Source of the DNA: Allobosea sp. Root381
Lineage (GTDB): Bacteria > Pseudomonadota > Alphaproteobacteria > Rhizobiales > Beijerinckiaceae
Assembly (NCBI RefSeq): GCF_001429395.1
Contig: NZ_LMJT01000001.1
Coordinates: forward strand, 189,335-253,334
Reading direction: 5' to 3'
Length of the DNA: 64,000 nt
Part shown: piece after piece, positions 34,856 through 42,503 of the stretch
Layout of the letters: the number at the start of each line of letters is the position of its first letter
How positions within the stretch are numbered: position 1 is the stretch's first letter
Made by a program: the position numbers and the translations under genes
The notes under the pieces: model-generated
The model's database searches: none
Told to the model about the DNA's origin: nothing
The model's input: the letters and a program-made list of their open reading frames with translations, nothing else

Positions 34856-36040
34856 ATGACGCTCAAATTCTCGCTTTCGCTCGGTGCCGGCCTGCTGGCT
34901 CTGGGCCTCGCCTCCGCTCAGTTCGCCTCGGCCCAGGCGCAGGAGCCGATCAAGATCGGCGTCGTCAGCGTGCTGACCGGCCCGGCTGCCGCGCTCGGCC
35001 AGCAGGTCCGCGACGGCTTCCAGCTCGCGGTCGACAAGAACGGCGGCAAGCTCGGCGGCGTGCCGGTGCAGATCACGGTGATCGACGACGAGCTGAAGCC
35101 GGACGTCGCCGTCACCAAGGTGAAGAGCTATGTCGAATCCGCCAAGGCGGACTTCGTCGTCGGCCCGGTCTTCTCCAACATCCTCGGCGCCATCGCCAAG
35201 CCGGTGCTGGATTCGGGCGCGATCCTGATCAGCCCCAATGCCGGCCCCTCGACCATGGCCGGCAAGGGCTGCCACCAGAACTTCTTCGTCACCTCCTACC
35301 AGAACGACCAGGTCCACGAGGTGCTGGGCAAATACGCACAGGACCAGGGCTACAAGCGCGCCTACATCATCGCGCCGAACTATCAGGCGGGTAAGGACTC
35401 GCTCGCCGGCTTCAAGCGCTACTTCAAGGGCGAGGTCGTCGACGAGGTCTATGCGCCGCTGACCTCGATGGATTTCGCCTCCGACCTCGCCAAGATCGCC
35501 TCGACCAAGCCGGACGTCGTCTTCGCCTTCCTGCCCGGCGGCCTCGGCGTCAACTTCGTCAAGCAGTGGTCGCAGGCCGGTTTGCAGGGGAAGATTCCGT
35601 TCCTGTCCGCCTTCACGGTCGATGAATCGACGTTGCCGGCGCAGCAGGATGCGGCGGTTGGCCTGTTCGGCGGCATGACCTGGGCGCCGAACATGGACAA
35701 CCCGCAGACGAAGGAGTTCGTCGCGGCCTATGAGGCGGCCTACAAGATCGTGCCCGGCTCCTACGCCCAGCAGGCCTATGACGCGGCGATGCTGATCGAC
35801 TCCGCCGTCAAGGCGGCCGGCGGCACGGGCGACAAGGACAAGCTGCGCGCCGCGATCAAGAAGGCGGACTTCACCTCGCTGCGCGGCAAGTTCAAGTTCA
35901 ACACCAACGGCTATCCGATCCAGGATTTCTACCTCGTCAAGGTCGCCAAGCGGCCGGACGGCAAGTTCCAGACCGAGATCGCCGAGAAGGTGTTCACGGA
36001 TTACGCCGATCCGCATGCGAAGGATTGCGGGCTGAAGTGA
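34856..36040 (+). CDS. Branched-chain-amino-acid-type ABC transporter substrate-binding protein
   Basis: A 394-residue periplasmic binding protein of the Peripla_BP_6 (LivK-like) class. The signal peptide is FSLSLGAGLLALGLASAQFA with cleavage near AQAQE. The mature N-terminus IKIGVVSVLTGPAAALGQQV and SPNAGPSTMAGKGCHQNFFV are family-typical. Many LivK-like proteins linked to catabolic genes bind aromatic acids, not amino acids; here the neighbours are a cupin and a flavin monooxygenase, so an aromatic or heterocyclic ligand is a reasonable inference. A MarR-like operator lies upstream and a palindromic repeat downstream. Confidence 0.9.
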   Translation: MTLKFSLSLGAGLLALGLASAQFASAQAQEPIKIGVVSVLTGPAAALGQQVRDGFQLAVDKNGGKLGGVPVQITVIDDELKPDVAVTKVKSYVESAKADFVVGPVFSNILGAIAKPVLDSGAILISPNAGPSTMAGKGCHQNFFVTSYQNDQVHEVLGKYAQDQGYKRAYIIAPNYQAGKDSLAGFKRYFKGEVVDEVYAPLTSMDFASDLAKIASTKPDVVFAFLPGGLGVNFVKQWSQAGLQGKIPFLSAFTVDESTLPAQQDAAVGLFGGMTWAPNMDNPQTKEFVAAYEAAYKIVPGSYAQQAYDAAMLIDSAVKAAGGTGDKDKLRAAIKKADFTSLRGKFKFNTNGYPIQDFYLVKVAKRPDGKFQTEIAEKVFTDYADPHAKDCGLK

Positions 36041-36048
36041 GCCTTTTC

Positions 36049-36123
36049 GTCATTCTCGGGCGAAGCGTAGCGCAGACCCGAGAATCTCTTTACTGAGATG
36101 CTCGGGTCGAGCCCGAGCATGAC
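36049..36123. repeat. Palindromic repeat, family B, between binding protein and permease genes
   Basis: Inverted relative to the 23246 copy: starts GTCATTCTCGGGCGAAGCGT and ends GCTCGGGTCGAGCCCGAGCA followed by TGAC. It fills the whole gap between the binding-protein stop (36040) and the permease ATG (36136). Confidence 0.82.
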
Positions 36124-36135
36124 GGGCGATATGAC

Positions 36136-37062
36136 ATGACCACCGGCCTCCTCATCGTCCAGCTCCTGAACGGCCTCCAGCTCGGCATCCTGCTGTTCCT
36201 GGTCGCGGCCGGGTTGACGCTCGTCTTCGGCGTGATGGACTTCATCAACCTGGCGCATGGCGTGCAGTACATGCTCGGCGCCTATCTGGCGGTGACCTTC
36301 GTCTCGCTGACCGGGAGCTTCGTACTCGGGCTCGTGCTGGCGCTGGCGGCCGCGCTGGTGATCGGGCTCGCGCTCGAATTCCTGGTGTTCCGGCATCTCT
36401 ACGAACGGAACCATCTCGACCAGGTGCTCGCGACCTTCGGGCTCATCCTGCTGCTCAACCAGGGCGTGAAGATCGTCTGGGGCGCGGCGCCCCTCTCCGT
36501 GCCTGTGCCCGAATTCCTCGCCGGCAATGTCGCGTTGCTCGACGGAATCCTCTACCCGACCTATCGCTTCGCGCTGATCGGGTCAGGCCTCGCGGTCGGC
36601 GCGCTGCTCTGGTTCATCGTCGAGAAGACGCGCACCGGCATGCTGCTGCGGGCCGGCGCCTCGAACGCCCCCATGGTCTCGGCGCTCGGCGTCGACATCA
36701 ACAAGCTCTTCATGATCGTCTTCGCCTTCGGCACCATGCTCGCGGCCTTCGCGGGTGCCATGGCGGCACCGATCCTCTCGGTCGAACCCGGCATGGGCGA
36801 CAACATCCTGATCCTCGCCTTCGTCGTCATCGTGGTCGGCGGCATCGGCTCGATCCGCGGTGCCTTCGTCGGCGCGCTCATCGTCGGGCTCGTCGACACG
36901 CTTGGCCGCTCCTTCATGAACGACCTGCTGCGCCTGTTCATGAGCGCGCCCTCCGCCCGGGCGGCAGGCGCAGCGCTGTCCTCGATGCTGATCTATCTGG
37001 TGATGGCGATCGTGCTCTATGTCCGGCCCGAGGGGCTGCTGCCGGCGAAGGGGCGCGCATGA
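36136..37062 (+). CDS. Branched-chain-type ABC transporter permease (LivH-like)
   Basis: A 308-residue inner-membrane permease with about eight hydrophobic segments. The N-terminal QLLNGLQLGILLFLVAAGLT and VFGVMDFINLAHG stretch is the LivH hallmark; AGASNAPMVSALGVDINKLF and FVVIVVGGIGSIRGAFVGAL complete it. The end overlaps the next permease by 4 bp (ATGA). It forms the translocation channel with the LivM-like partner. Confidence 0.93.
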   Translation: MTTGLLIVQLLNGLQLGILLFLVAAGLTLVFGVMDFINLAHGVQYMLGAYLAVTFVSLTGSFVLGLVLALAAALVIGLALEFLVFRHLYERNHLDQVLATFGLILLLNQGVKIVWGAAPLSVPVPEFLAGNVALLDGILYPTYRFALIGSGLAVGALLWFIVEKTRTGMLLRAGASNAPMVSALGVDINKLFMIVFAFGTMLAAFAGAMAAPILSVEPGMGDNILILAFVVIVVGGIGSIRGAFVGALIVGLVDTLGRSFMNDLLRLFMSAPSARAAGAALSSMLIYLVMAIVLYVRPEGLLPAKGRA

Positions 37063-38042
37063 GCAGCGCCGACGCAGCGGCGGCGATTCCGGCTCCGACC
37101 CGTCGCCGGCCGGTCATCGCCATCATCCTCTTCGCCCTGCTGGCGCTGCTGCCGGTCGCGGTGTCGCTCGGCCTGCCCCCGCACTGGCTGACGCTGCTGA
37201 CGCGCGCGATGATCTTCGCCATAGCGGCGCTCTCGCTCGACCTGATCCTCGGCGTGGGCGGGCTCGTCTCCTTCGGCCATGCCGCCTTCGTCGGCATCGG
37301 GGCCTATGCCACCGGCATCATGATCACCGAGGGGCAGACCGAGACGCTGCTGATCCTGCCGGTGGTGGTGCTGCTCTGCGCGCTGTTCGGAGCGGTCACG
37401 GGCGCCGTCTCGCTGCGCACGCGCGGCGTGACCTTCATCATGATCACGCTCGCCTTCGGGCAGATGGTCTATTTCCTGGCGCAGGCGCTGTCGGCCTATG
37501 GCGGCGACGACGGGCTGACGCTCTACGAGCGCAGCACGCTCCTCGGCTTCGAGCCGTTCAAGAACCGGACCGGCTTCTACTACGTGGTCCTCGGCGTACT
37601 GATCGCCTGCTACGGCCTGATCAGCGTCATCGTCGCCTCGCGCTTCGGCCGCGCGCTGCGTGCAGCACGCGAGAACGCCACGCGGGTCGCCGTCACGGGC
37701 TTCCGCGTCAAGGGCATCCAGCTGCTGGCCTATGTGATCAGCGGCATGATCGCGGGGCTCTCCGGTTTCCTGCTCGCCAACCACACCGACTTCGTCAGCC
37801 CGGCCTTCATGTCCTGGCCGCGCTCGGGCGAGCTGATCTTCATGGTCGTGCTCGGCGGCGTCGGCTCGCTGCATGGCGCGATCATCGGAGCGATCGCCTT
37901 CCTCCTGACCGAAGACGTGCTTTCAGGGCTCACCGAGCATTGGAAGGTCATCTTCGGCCCGATGATCGTGCTGTTCGTGCTGTTCACGCATGGCGGGCTG
38001 GTCGGGCTGCTGCGCAAGTTGGGGCTCGGCCGTCATGACTGA
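37059..38042 (+). CDS. Branched-chain-type ABC transporter permease (LivM-like)
   Basis: A 327-residue inner-membrane permease. The LivM pattern is visible: SLDLILGVGGLVSFGHAAFV followed by GIGAYATG, RTRGVTFIMITLAFGQMVYF, RVAVTGFRVKGIQLLAYVIS and VLGGVGSLHGAIIGAIAF. Roughly ten hydrophobic segments. It begins with a 4-bp overlap with the LivH-like gene and ends with an 8-bp overlap with the first ATPase gene, so the four components are tightly coupled. Confidence 0.93.
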   Translation: MSSADAAAAIPAPTRRRPVIAIILFALLALLPVAVSLGLPPHWLTLLTRAMIFAIAALSLDLILGVGGLVSFGHAAFVGIGAYATGIMITEGQTETLLILPVVVLLCALFGAVTGAVSLRTRGVTFIMITLAFGQMVYFLAQALSAYGGDDGLTLYERSTLLGFEPFKNRTGFYYVVLGVLIACYGLISVIVASRFGRALRAARENATRVAVTGFRVKGIQLLAYVISGMIAGLSGFLLANHTDFVSPAFMSWPRSGELIFMVVLGGVGSLHGAIIGAIAFLLTEDVLSGLTEHWKVIFGPMIVLFVLFTHGGLVGLLRKLGLGRHD

Positions 38043-38784
38043 GCCGGTCCTGGTCCTCGCCGGGCTGCAAAAGACCTTCGGTGCGCTGAAGGTCACCGAC
38101 GGCGTCAGCCTCTCGGTCGCGCCCGGCGAACTCCATGCACTGATCGGCCCCAATGGCGCCGGCAAGACCACGCTGGTCCACCAGATTTCCGGGATGTTGC
38201 GCCCCGATACCGGCAGCATCAGCTTCCGCGGGCGCGACATCACCGCCCTGCCCCCGGAAAAGCGCGCCCGCGCCGGCCTCGCTCGCACCTTCCAGATCAC
38301 CTCCACGATTCCCTCCCTCTCCGTGCTGGAGAATGTCGCACTCGGCGTGCAGGCCCGTGCGGCGCATCCGCTCGCGCTGTTTCGCAATGCCGCGCATGAC
38401 GAGAGCCTGAACGGCCCGGCCCGCGCGGCGATCGAGGCTGTCGGCCTGGCCGACCGTGCCCATGTCCTGGCCGGCAGCCTCTCGCATGGCGAGAAGCGCG
38501 CGCTCGAGATCGCCATGGCACTGACGCTGGAGCCCGCCGCTATCCTGCTCGACGAACCGCTCGCCGGCGTCGGGCGCGAGGAAGGCGAGCGGCTGATCGC
38601 GCTTCTGCGCAGCCTCAAGGGCCGCTACGCCATGCTGCTGGTCGAGCACGACATGGAGGCCGTCTTCGCGCTCGCCGACACGGTGAGCGTGCTGGTCTAC
38701 GGCCGCGTCATTGCCTCGGGCAATCCGGCGACAGTCCGGGCGGACCCCGCCGTGCGCGAAGCCTATCTCGGTGAGGAGGGCTAG
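38035..38784 (+). CDS. Branched-chain-type ABC transporter ATPase (LivG-like)
   Basis: A 249-residue ATPase. Walker A is GPNGAGKTT, the signature is SLSHGEKRALEIAMAL, Walker B is AILLDEPLAGVG, and the H-loop is in LLVEHDMEAVF. The ARTFQITSTIPSLSVLENV segment is typical of LivG. ATG 38035 (MTEPVLVLAGL) overlaps the preceding stop by 8 bp and fits the family; an earlier in-frame start (37990) would lie well inside the permease. It is one of the paired ATPases of the importer. Confidence 0.93.
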   Translation: MTEPVLVLAGLQKTFGALKVTDGVSLSVAPGELHALIGPNGAGKTTLVHQISGMLRPDTGSISFRGRDITALPPEKRARAGLARTFQITSTIPSLSVLENVALGVQARAAHPLALFRNAAHDESLNGPARAAIEAVGLADRAHVLAGSLSHGEKRALEIAMALTLEPAAILLDEPLAGVGREEGERLIALLRSLKGRYAMLLVEHDMEAVFALADTVSVLVYGRVIASGNPATVRADPAVREAYLGEEG

Positions 38785-38786
38785 CG

Positions 38787-39485
38787 ATGCTCGTCGTCGA
38801 AGGGCTCGATGCCGGCTATGGCGAGGCGCAGATCCTGTTCGGGGTCGACCTCTCGATCGCCGAGGGCGAGGTCGTGACGCTGCTGGGCCGCAACGGCATG
38901 GGCAAGACCACGACGATCCGCGCGATCATGGGCCTGATCCCGCCGCGGGCCGGGCGCGTCACCGTTGCGGGACGGGACCTCACGGGCGCCGCGCCGTTCC
39001 GCATCGCGCAGTCCGGCATCGGCCTCGTGCCCGAGGGGCGGATGATCTTTCCGACGCTGTCGGTCGAGGAGAACCTGATCGCGACGGCGGCCAACCGCTT
39101 CGGCAAGCCGCGCTGGGACGTCGAGCGCATCTACGCCTTCTTCCCGCGCCTGAAGGAGCGCCGCGCCAACCGCGGCAACCAGCTCTCCGGCGGCGAGCAG
39201 CAGATGCTGGCGATCGGCCGGGCGCTGATGACCAATCCGCGACTGACCATCCTCGACGAGGCGACCGAGGGGCTGGCGCCGATCATCCGCCAGGAGATCT
39301 GGTCCTGCCTCGCCGCGCTGAAGGCGGAGGGCGAGTCGATCCTGGTGATCGACAAGAACGTCGATGCGCTGGCAAAGATCGCCGACCGCCATGTCGTGCT
39401 GGAGAAGGGCCGCGTCGTCTGGCGCGGGACCAGCGACGACCTGCGCAGCGACCATGCGGTCAAGGACCGCTTCCTGCATTTCTAG
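38787..39485 (+). CDS. Branched-chain-type ABC transporter ATPase (LivF-like)
   Basis: A 232-residue ATPase beginning 2 bp after the LivG-like stop. Walker A is GRNGMGKTT, the signature is LSGGEQQMLAIGRAL, and Walker B is LTILDEATEGLAP followed by IIRQEIW, all characteristic of LivF. VIDKNVDAL contains the H-loop region, in which the usual His is replaced by Asn (family members often have KN here). It completes a five-component importer (binding protein, two permeases, two ATPases). Confidence 0.93.
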   Translation: MLVVEGLDAGYGEAQILFGVDLSIAEGEVVTLLGRNGMGKTTTIRAIMGLIPPRAGRVTVAGRDLTGAAPFRIAQSGIGLVPEGRMIFPTLSVEENLIATAANRFGKPRWDVERIYAFFPRLKERRANRGNQLSGGEQQMLAIGRALMTNPRLTILDEATEGLAPIIRQEIWSCLAALKAEGESILVIDKNVDALAKIADRHVVLEKGRVVWRGTSDDLRSDHAVKDRFLHF

Positions 39486-39503
39486 GTACGGAGAGGACAA
39501 GCC

Positions 39504-39962
39504 ATGAAGCCGCTGACAGCCGGGGTGACCCGGGCCAATGAAGGTCTCGACCAGATCAGCTGGAACATTCTCGGCCAGACCTATGTGCCGAAGACCCTCA
39601 GCGAGGATTCCTTCTCCTGGCACGCCACCTTCCCCCCCGGCACCTTCGTGCCGCCGCATATCCACACGACGCAGGACGAGTTCATCTACATGCTCGAGGG
39701 CCGGCTCGATCTCGTGCTCGACGGCGCCGAGAGCCACGCCCTGCCCGGCGACCTGATCCGGCTGCCGCGGAACGTCCCGCACGGGCTGTTCAACAAGAGC
39801 GACACGACCGTGAAGTGCCTGTTCTGGGTCTCGCCGACCGCCCGCCTCTACGACCTGTTCTGGGGCATCCATTCGATGGCGAACCAGAACCCGGCCGATG
39901 TCGTGGCGCTCTCGGCCAAGCACGAGGTCGACTTCCTGCCGCCGCCGCCCGAAGGCGCCTGA
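39504..39962 (+). CDS. Cupin-domain protein
   Basis: A 152-residue single-cupin protein 18 bp behind the transporter operon. Motif 1 is PPHIHTTQDEFIYMLEGRLD (His-x-His-x4-Glu-x6-Gly) and motif 2 is PGDLIRLPRNVPHGLFN with the metal His. This is a complete metal-binding cupin, so it may be an enzyme (dioxygenase or isomerase) or a small-molecule sensor. Its place between an importer and the convergent PhzS-like monooxygenase suggests a step in breakdown of the imported compound. The specific reaction is unknown. Confidence 0.85.
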   Translation: MKPLTAGVTRANEGLDQISWNILGQTYVPKTLSEDSFSWHATFPPGTFVPPHIHTTQDEFIYMLEGRLDLVLDGAESHALPGDLIRLPRNVPHGLFNKSDTTVKCLFWVSPTARLYDLFWGIHSMANQNPADVVALSAKHEVDFLPPPPEGA

Positions 39963-39979
39963 ACGCGCGGCCGTTAAGG

Positions 39980-39994
39980 TTAAGCGAAGCTTAA
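39980..39994 (+). promoter_or_regulatory. Perfect CtrA-type box TTAA-N7-TTAA before the PilZ gene
   Basis: TTAAGCGAAGCTTAA lies 85 bp upstream of the PilZ-domain start. CtrA, the alphaproteobacterial cell-cycle regulator, recognises TTAA-N7-TTAA. The site is also an inverted repeat (TTAAGC-GAA-GCTTAA), so it could instead be a weak terminator hairpin for the cupin gene. Confidence 0.5.
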
Positions 39995-40079
39995 AGCTGC
40001 GTCCGGTCGGTCCGCAGGCCATAACCATGGGGCAGCCGCGATTGCGCGGCGATGCATGGACCGAGCCGGAACCGACGGG

Positions 40080-40442
40080 ATGACGACGGAACGCGGCAAG
40101 ACGCCTCGCCTGCGCAGCCTTCTGAGCGGGCGTGTCTCCTTCAACCAGCGCTGCTCGACGCTGGACTGCACCATCCGCAACCTCTCGGAGGGTGGCGCGA
40201 TGCTTCTGCTCTCGGACGCCGTCGCGCTGCCCATCGCCTTCGATCTCGAGATCGCGCAGCGCCAGCGCAGCTATGCGGCGCGGGTGCGCTGGCGCGACGG
40301 CGAGCGCGTCGGCGTCGCCTTCGACGCGATACCGGAGGCGTCGGCTCCCGTGCCGCTCGATCTCGCGCGCCGCCTCAAGGCCTGCGAGCAGGACAATGCC
40401 CGGCTGAAATCCCGGATCTCACAGCTTACGGAAGCTGGCTGA
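40080..40442 (+). CDS. PilZ-domain protein, probable c-di-GMP receptor
   Basis: A 120-residue protein that is essentially one PilZ domain. The c-di-GMP motifs are an Arg-containing lead (RLRSLLSGRVSF) and the NLSEGGAML equivalent of (D/N)xSxxG. A short C-terminal helix follows (LKACEQDNARLKSRISQL). ATG 40080 is preferred since the Arg motif is close behind it, as in homologues; ATG 40056 would add eight residues. A perfect CtrA box lies upstream, suggesting cell-cycle or motility control. It sits between, but probably is unrelated to, the transporter operon and the convergent monooxygenase. Confidence 0.8.
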   Translation: MTTERGKTPRLRSLLSGRVSFNQRCSTLDCTIRNLSEGGAMLLLSDAVALPIAFDLEIAQRQRSYAARVRWRDGERVGVAFDAIPEASAPVPLDLARRLKACEQDNARLKSRISQLTEAG

Positions 40443-40486
40443 GCTTCTCACGGCCGGCTTCGAACCGGCTCGACCGCGCCGGTTCC

Positions 40487-40599
40487 GTCATTGCGAGCGC
40501 AGCGAAGCAATCCAGGGGCGGCAGCGCTCTACGCCTCCTGGATTGCTTCGCGGAGCCTGCCCTTGGGATTGCCGAAGGCCAGGCCTGGGGCTCGCAATG
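40487..40599. repeat. Palindromic repeat, family C, intergenic copy
   Basis: Starts GTCATTGCGAGCGCAGCGAA and ends CTCGCAATGG. It contains an inner inverted repeat between GCAATCCAGG (40508 region) and CCTGGATTGC (40545 region). It is the same family as the copy lying in frame inside xdhA. It separates the convergent PilZ and monooxygenase genes. Confidence 0.8.
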
Positions 40600-40617
40600 G
40601 CGGATCGGCGGTGGAGC

Positions 40618-41862
40618 TCAGCCCCTCCTGGCGAGTTGCTCACGGGCGAAGCCGGCCTTGCCGGCATAGGACTGCACGATCGCCTCGCGCCGAGCATAGC
40701 TCATCACCCGCTCGACATCGTCGAAGCCGTTGGGTGCCAACTGCTCGACGGCGTCGATGACGCGCTCGGGCCCCCCGCGGCGGTTCAGCGCGACGATCTC
40801 CGCCGTCGCTGGCAGGCGCTGCGCCTCATAGGCCGCGAGCGCCTGGCGCGGATGCTCGGCCCGCACCAGCAGGTCGGCAAGGCAGCGCGCATCGAGGATC
40901 GCCTGGGACGCGCCGTTCGAGCCGACCGGATACATCGGATGGGCCGCGTCGCCGAGCAACGTCACGCGGCCATGGGTCCAGCGCGGCAGCGGGTCGCGGT
41001 CGCACATCGGGTAGTCCCAGAAGCCGGGGCTGGCCTGGATCAGGGCGAGGATATCGACGCCGGGCACGGTGAAGCGGCGCGCAAAGGGCAGCACGTCCTC
41101 GAGCCGGCCCGGCTTCGACCAGGCTTCCTTCGGCGGCGGTTTGGCAGGATCGCCCGTTCGGACACAGACGACCCAGTTGGTCAGCTTTGTCTTCGGCGCC
41201 TGCCCCGCTGCGATCGGATAGAGCACCAGCTTGCCGGCCATGCCGCCGGCGATGATCATGCTCTCGCCGTCGAGGAAGGCCGGCCAGTCGCAGGCGCCGC
41301 GCCACATCTGCACGCCGTTCCAGCTCGGCGGGCCCTGGTTCGGGAAGTAATGGGCGCGCACCGCGGAATGGATGCCGTCGGCCGCGATCAGGATGTCGCC
41401 GCGCGCGGTCTCGCCCGCCTCCCCCCGGCGGGAATCGACGAAATGCGCGGTGACGCCGCCATCGTCCTGAATGAAGCCCTGGAGCCGGCGGCCGCAGCGG
41501 AGCGCGTCCGGCCCGAGCCTTTCGATCACCGCATCGCGGATCAGGCTCTGCAGGCGCCCGCGATGGATCGAGAACTGCGGCGCCGCAAGCCCGGCATGCA
41601 GGCCGCGCGGTTCGTGCCAGACGGTCTGGCCGAAGCGGTTCATGTAGACGAGCTCGCGCGTGCGGATCGCCACCGCATCGAGCGCCGGCAGCAGGCCGAG
41701 CTCGGCGAGTTCCCGGATCGCGTGCGGGAGCGTGTTGATGCCGACGCCGACCTCCCGGATCTCCCCGGACTGCTCGTAGATCGTCGCGGCGATGCCGCGA
41801 GCATGCAGCATGAGCGCGAGCGTCAGCCCGCCAATTCCGCCCCCGACGATGACAGCCTTCAT
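40618..41862 (-). CDS. PhzS-like FAD-dependent aromatic monooxygenase
   Basis: A 414-residue group A flavin monooxygenase. The FAD-binding GxGxxG (VIVGGGIGGLTLALML), the DG motif (ILIAADGIHSAVRAHYF) and the GD motif (VTLLGDAAHPMYPVGSNGAS) are complete. EIREVGVGINTLPHAIRELA, PQFSIHRGRLQ and CDRDPLPRW closely follow the pattern of PhzS (5-methylphenazine-1-carboxylate monooxygenase) and related aromatic hydroxylases. ATG 41862 is chosen over TTG 41874. A perfect 18-bp palindrome (41886-41903) lies 23 bp upstream and a near copy precedes the Liv-type operon, predicting co-regulation. The substrate is probably an aromatic or N-heterocyclic acid; phenazine itself is not implied. Confidence 0.88.
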   Translation of the reverse strand: MKAVIVGGGIGGLTLALMLHARGIAATIYEQSGEIREVGVGINTLPHAIRELAELGLLPALDAVAIRTRELVYMNRFGQTVWHEPRGLHAGLAAPQFSIHRGRLQSLIRDAVIERLGPDALRCGRRLQGFIQDDGGVTAHFVDSRRGEAGETARGDILIAADGIHSAVRAHYFPNQGPPSWNGVQMWRGACDWPAFLDGESMIIAGGMAGKLVLYPIAAGQAPKTKLTNWVVCVRTGDPAKPPPKEAWSKPGRLEDVLPFARRFTVPGVDILALIQASPGFWDYPMCDRDPLPRWTHGRVTLLGDAAHPMYPVGSNGASQAILDARCLADLLVRAEHPRQALAAYEAQRLPATAEIVALNRRGGPERVIDAVEQLAPNGFDDVERVMSYARREAIVQSYAGKAGFAREQLARRG

Positions 41863-41885
41863 ACCGATCCCCAAATCGCCCTTAT

Positions 41886-41903
41886 TATTTCAAGCTTGAA
41901 ATA
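41886..41903. promoter_or_regulatory. Perfect 18-bp palindromic operator, MarR type
   Basis: TATTTCAAGCTTGAAATA is a perfect palindrome 23 bp upstream of the monooxygenase ATG. A TTGACA hexamer lies on the minus strand at 41922-41917, 13 bp further upstream, so the operator sits where a promoter is expected. A 16/18 match occurs at 34754-34771. Confidence 0.7.
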
Positions 41904-42151
41904 TACTGGTCCTCGCTGTCAATCGGAGCACCGAAACACGCTTCAACAGCCATATTTGTCACGCCTAGGCTGGGAACGAAGCCGTTTCCTGTGCGTATCT
42001 ACCGCCGCAGGCATCGCCTTTCGACGATAGTCGTGGCAACTGGCCCAGTGGCGCCATGCGATATCCGACATCGGCGCTTCGTGAAGCAAGACCGAAACGA
42101 AGGCCGGCCCGGCGCACGACGCCACTACATCTCTCTCCCTAGGAGGATCCC

Positions 42152-42424
42152 ATGACCAAGAACGAACTGATCGCCGCCATCGCGGACGAGACCGGCAAGT
42201 CGAAGACCGACGTTTCCGCCGTCCTCGCCTCGCTCGGCGCGGTCGTCGCCAAGACGCTGAAGTCCGGCGACGACGTGACGCTCGGCGGTGTCGGCAAGCT
42301 CTCGGCCGCCAAGCGCGAGGCCCGCGAGGCCCGCAACCCCTCGACCGGCGCCACCATCAAGGTTCCGGCCAAGACCGTGGTCAAATTCAAGGTGACCAAG
42401 GATCTCGCCGACGCTGTGGCGTAA
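42152..42424 (+). CDS. hup: HU-type nucleoid DNA-binding protein
   Basis: A 90-residue HU/IHF-fold protein. MTKNELIAAIADETGKSKTD is a typical HU start; the beta-arm signature appears as AREARNPSTGATIKVPAKTV with the DNA-intercalating Pro in RNPSTG. The length is exactly that of HU. It has a strong AGGAGG ribosome binding site (42141-42146) suited to high expression. It compacts and bends DNA in the nucleoid. The 250 bp upstream contains no other gene I can support. Confidence 0.95.
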   Translation: MTKNELIAAIADETGKSKTDVSAVLASLGAVVAKTLKSGDDVTLGGVGKLSAAKREAREARNPSTGATIKVPAKTVVKFKVTKDLADAVA

Positions 42425-42441
42425 GCCGACGATCCGGAGCG

Positions 42442-42470
42442 AGCAGCCCCTCGAATGCGAGGGTGCTGCT
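42442..42470 (+). terminator. Terminator-like hairpin after the HU gene
   Basis: AGCAGC-CCCTCG pairs with CGAGGG-(T)-GCTGCT around the loop AATG, a 12-bp stem with one bulge, starting 18 bp after the HU stop. No T run follows. Confidence 0.6.
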
Positions 42471-42503
42471 TGACCGGAACTGCATTGCCCCCAAAGTAGG
42501 CGC

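Noticed and set aside
41943-42125. A 60-codon minus-strand frame in the gap before the HU gene
   Set aside because: No ribosome binding site and no family resemblance; too weak to call.
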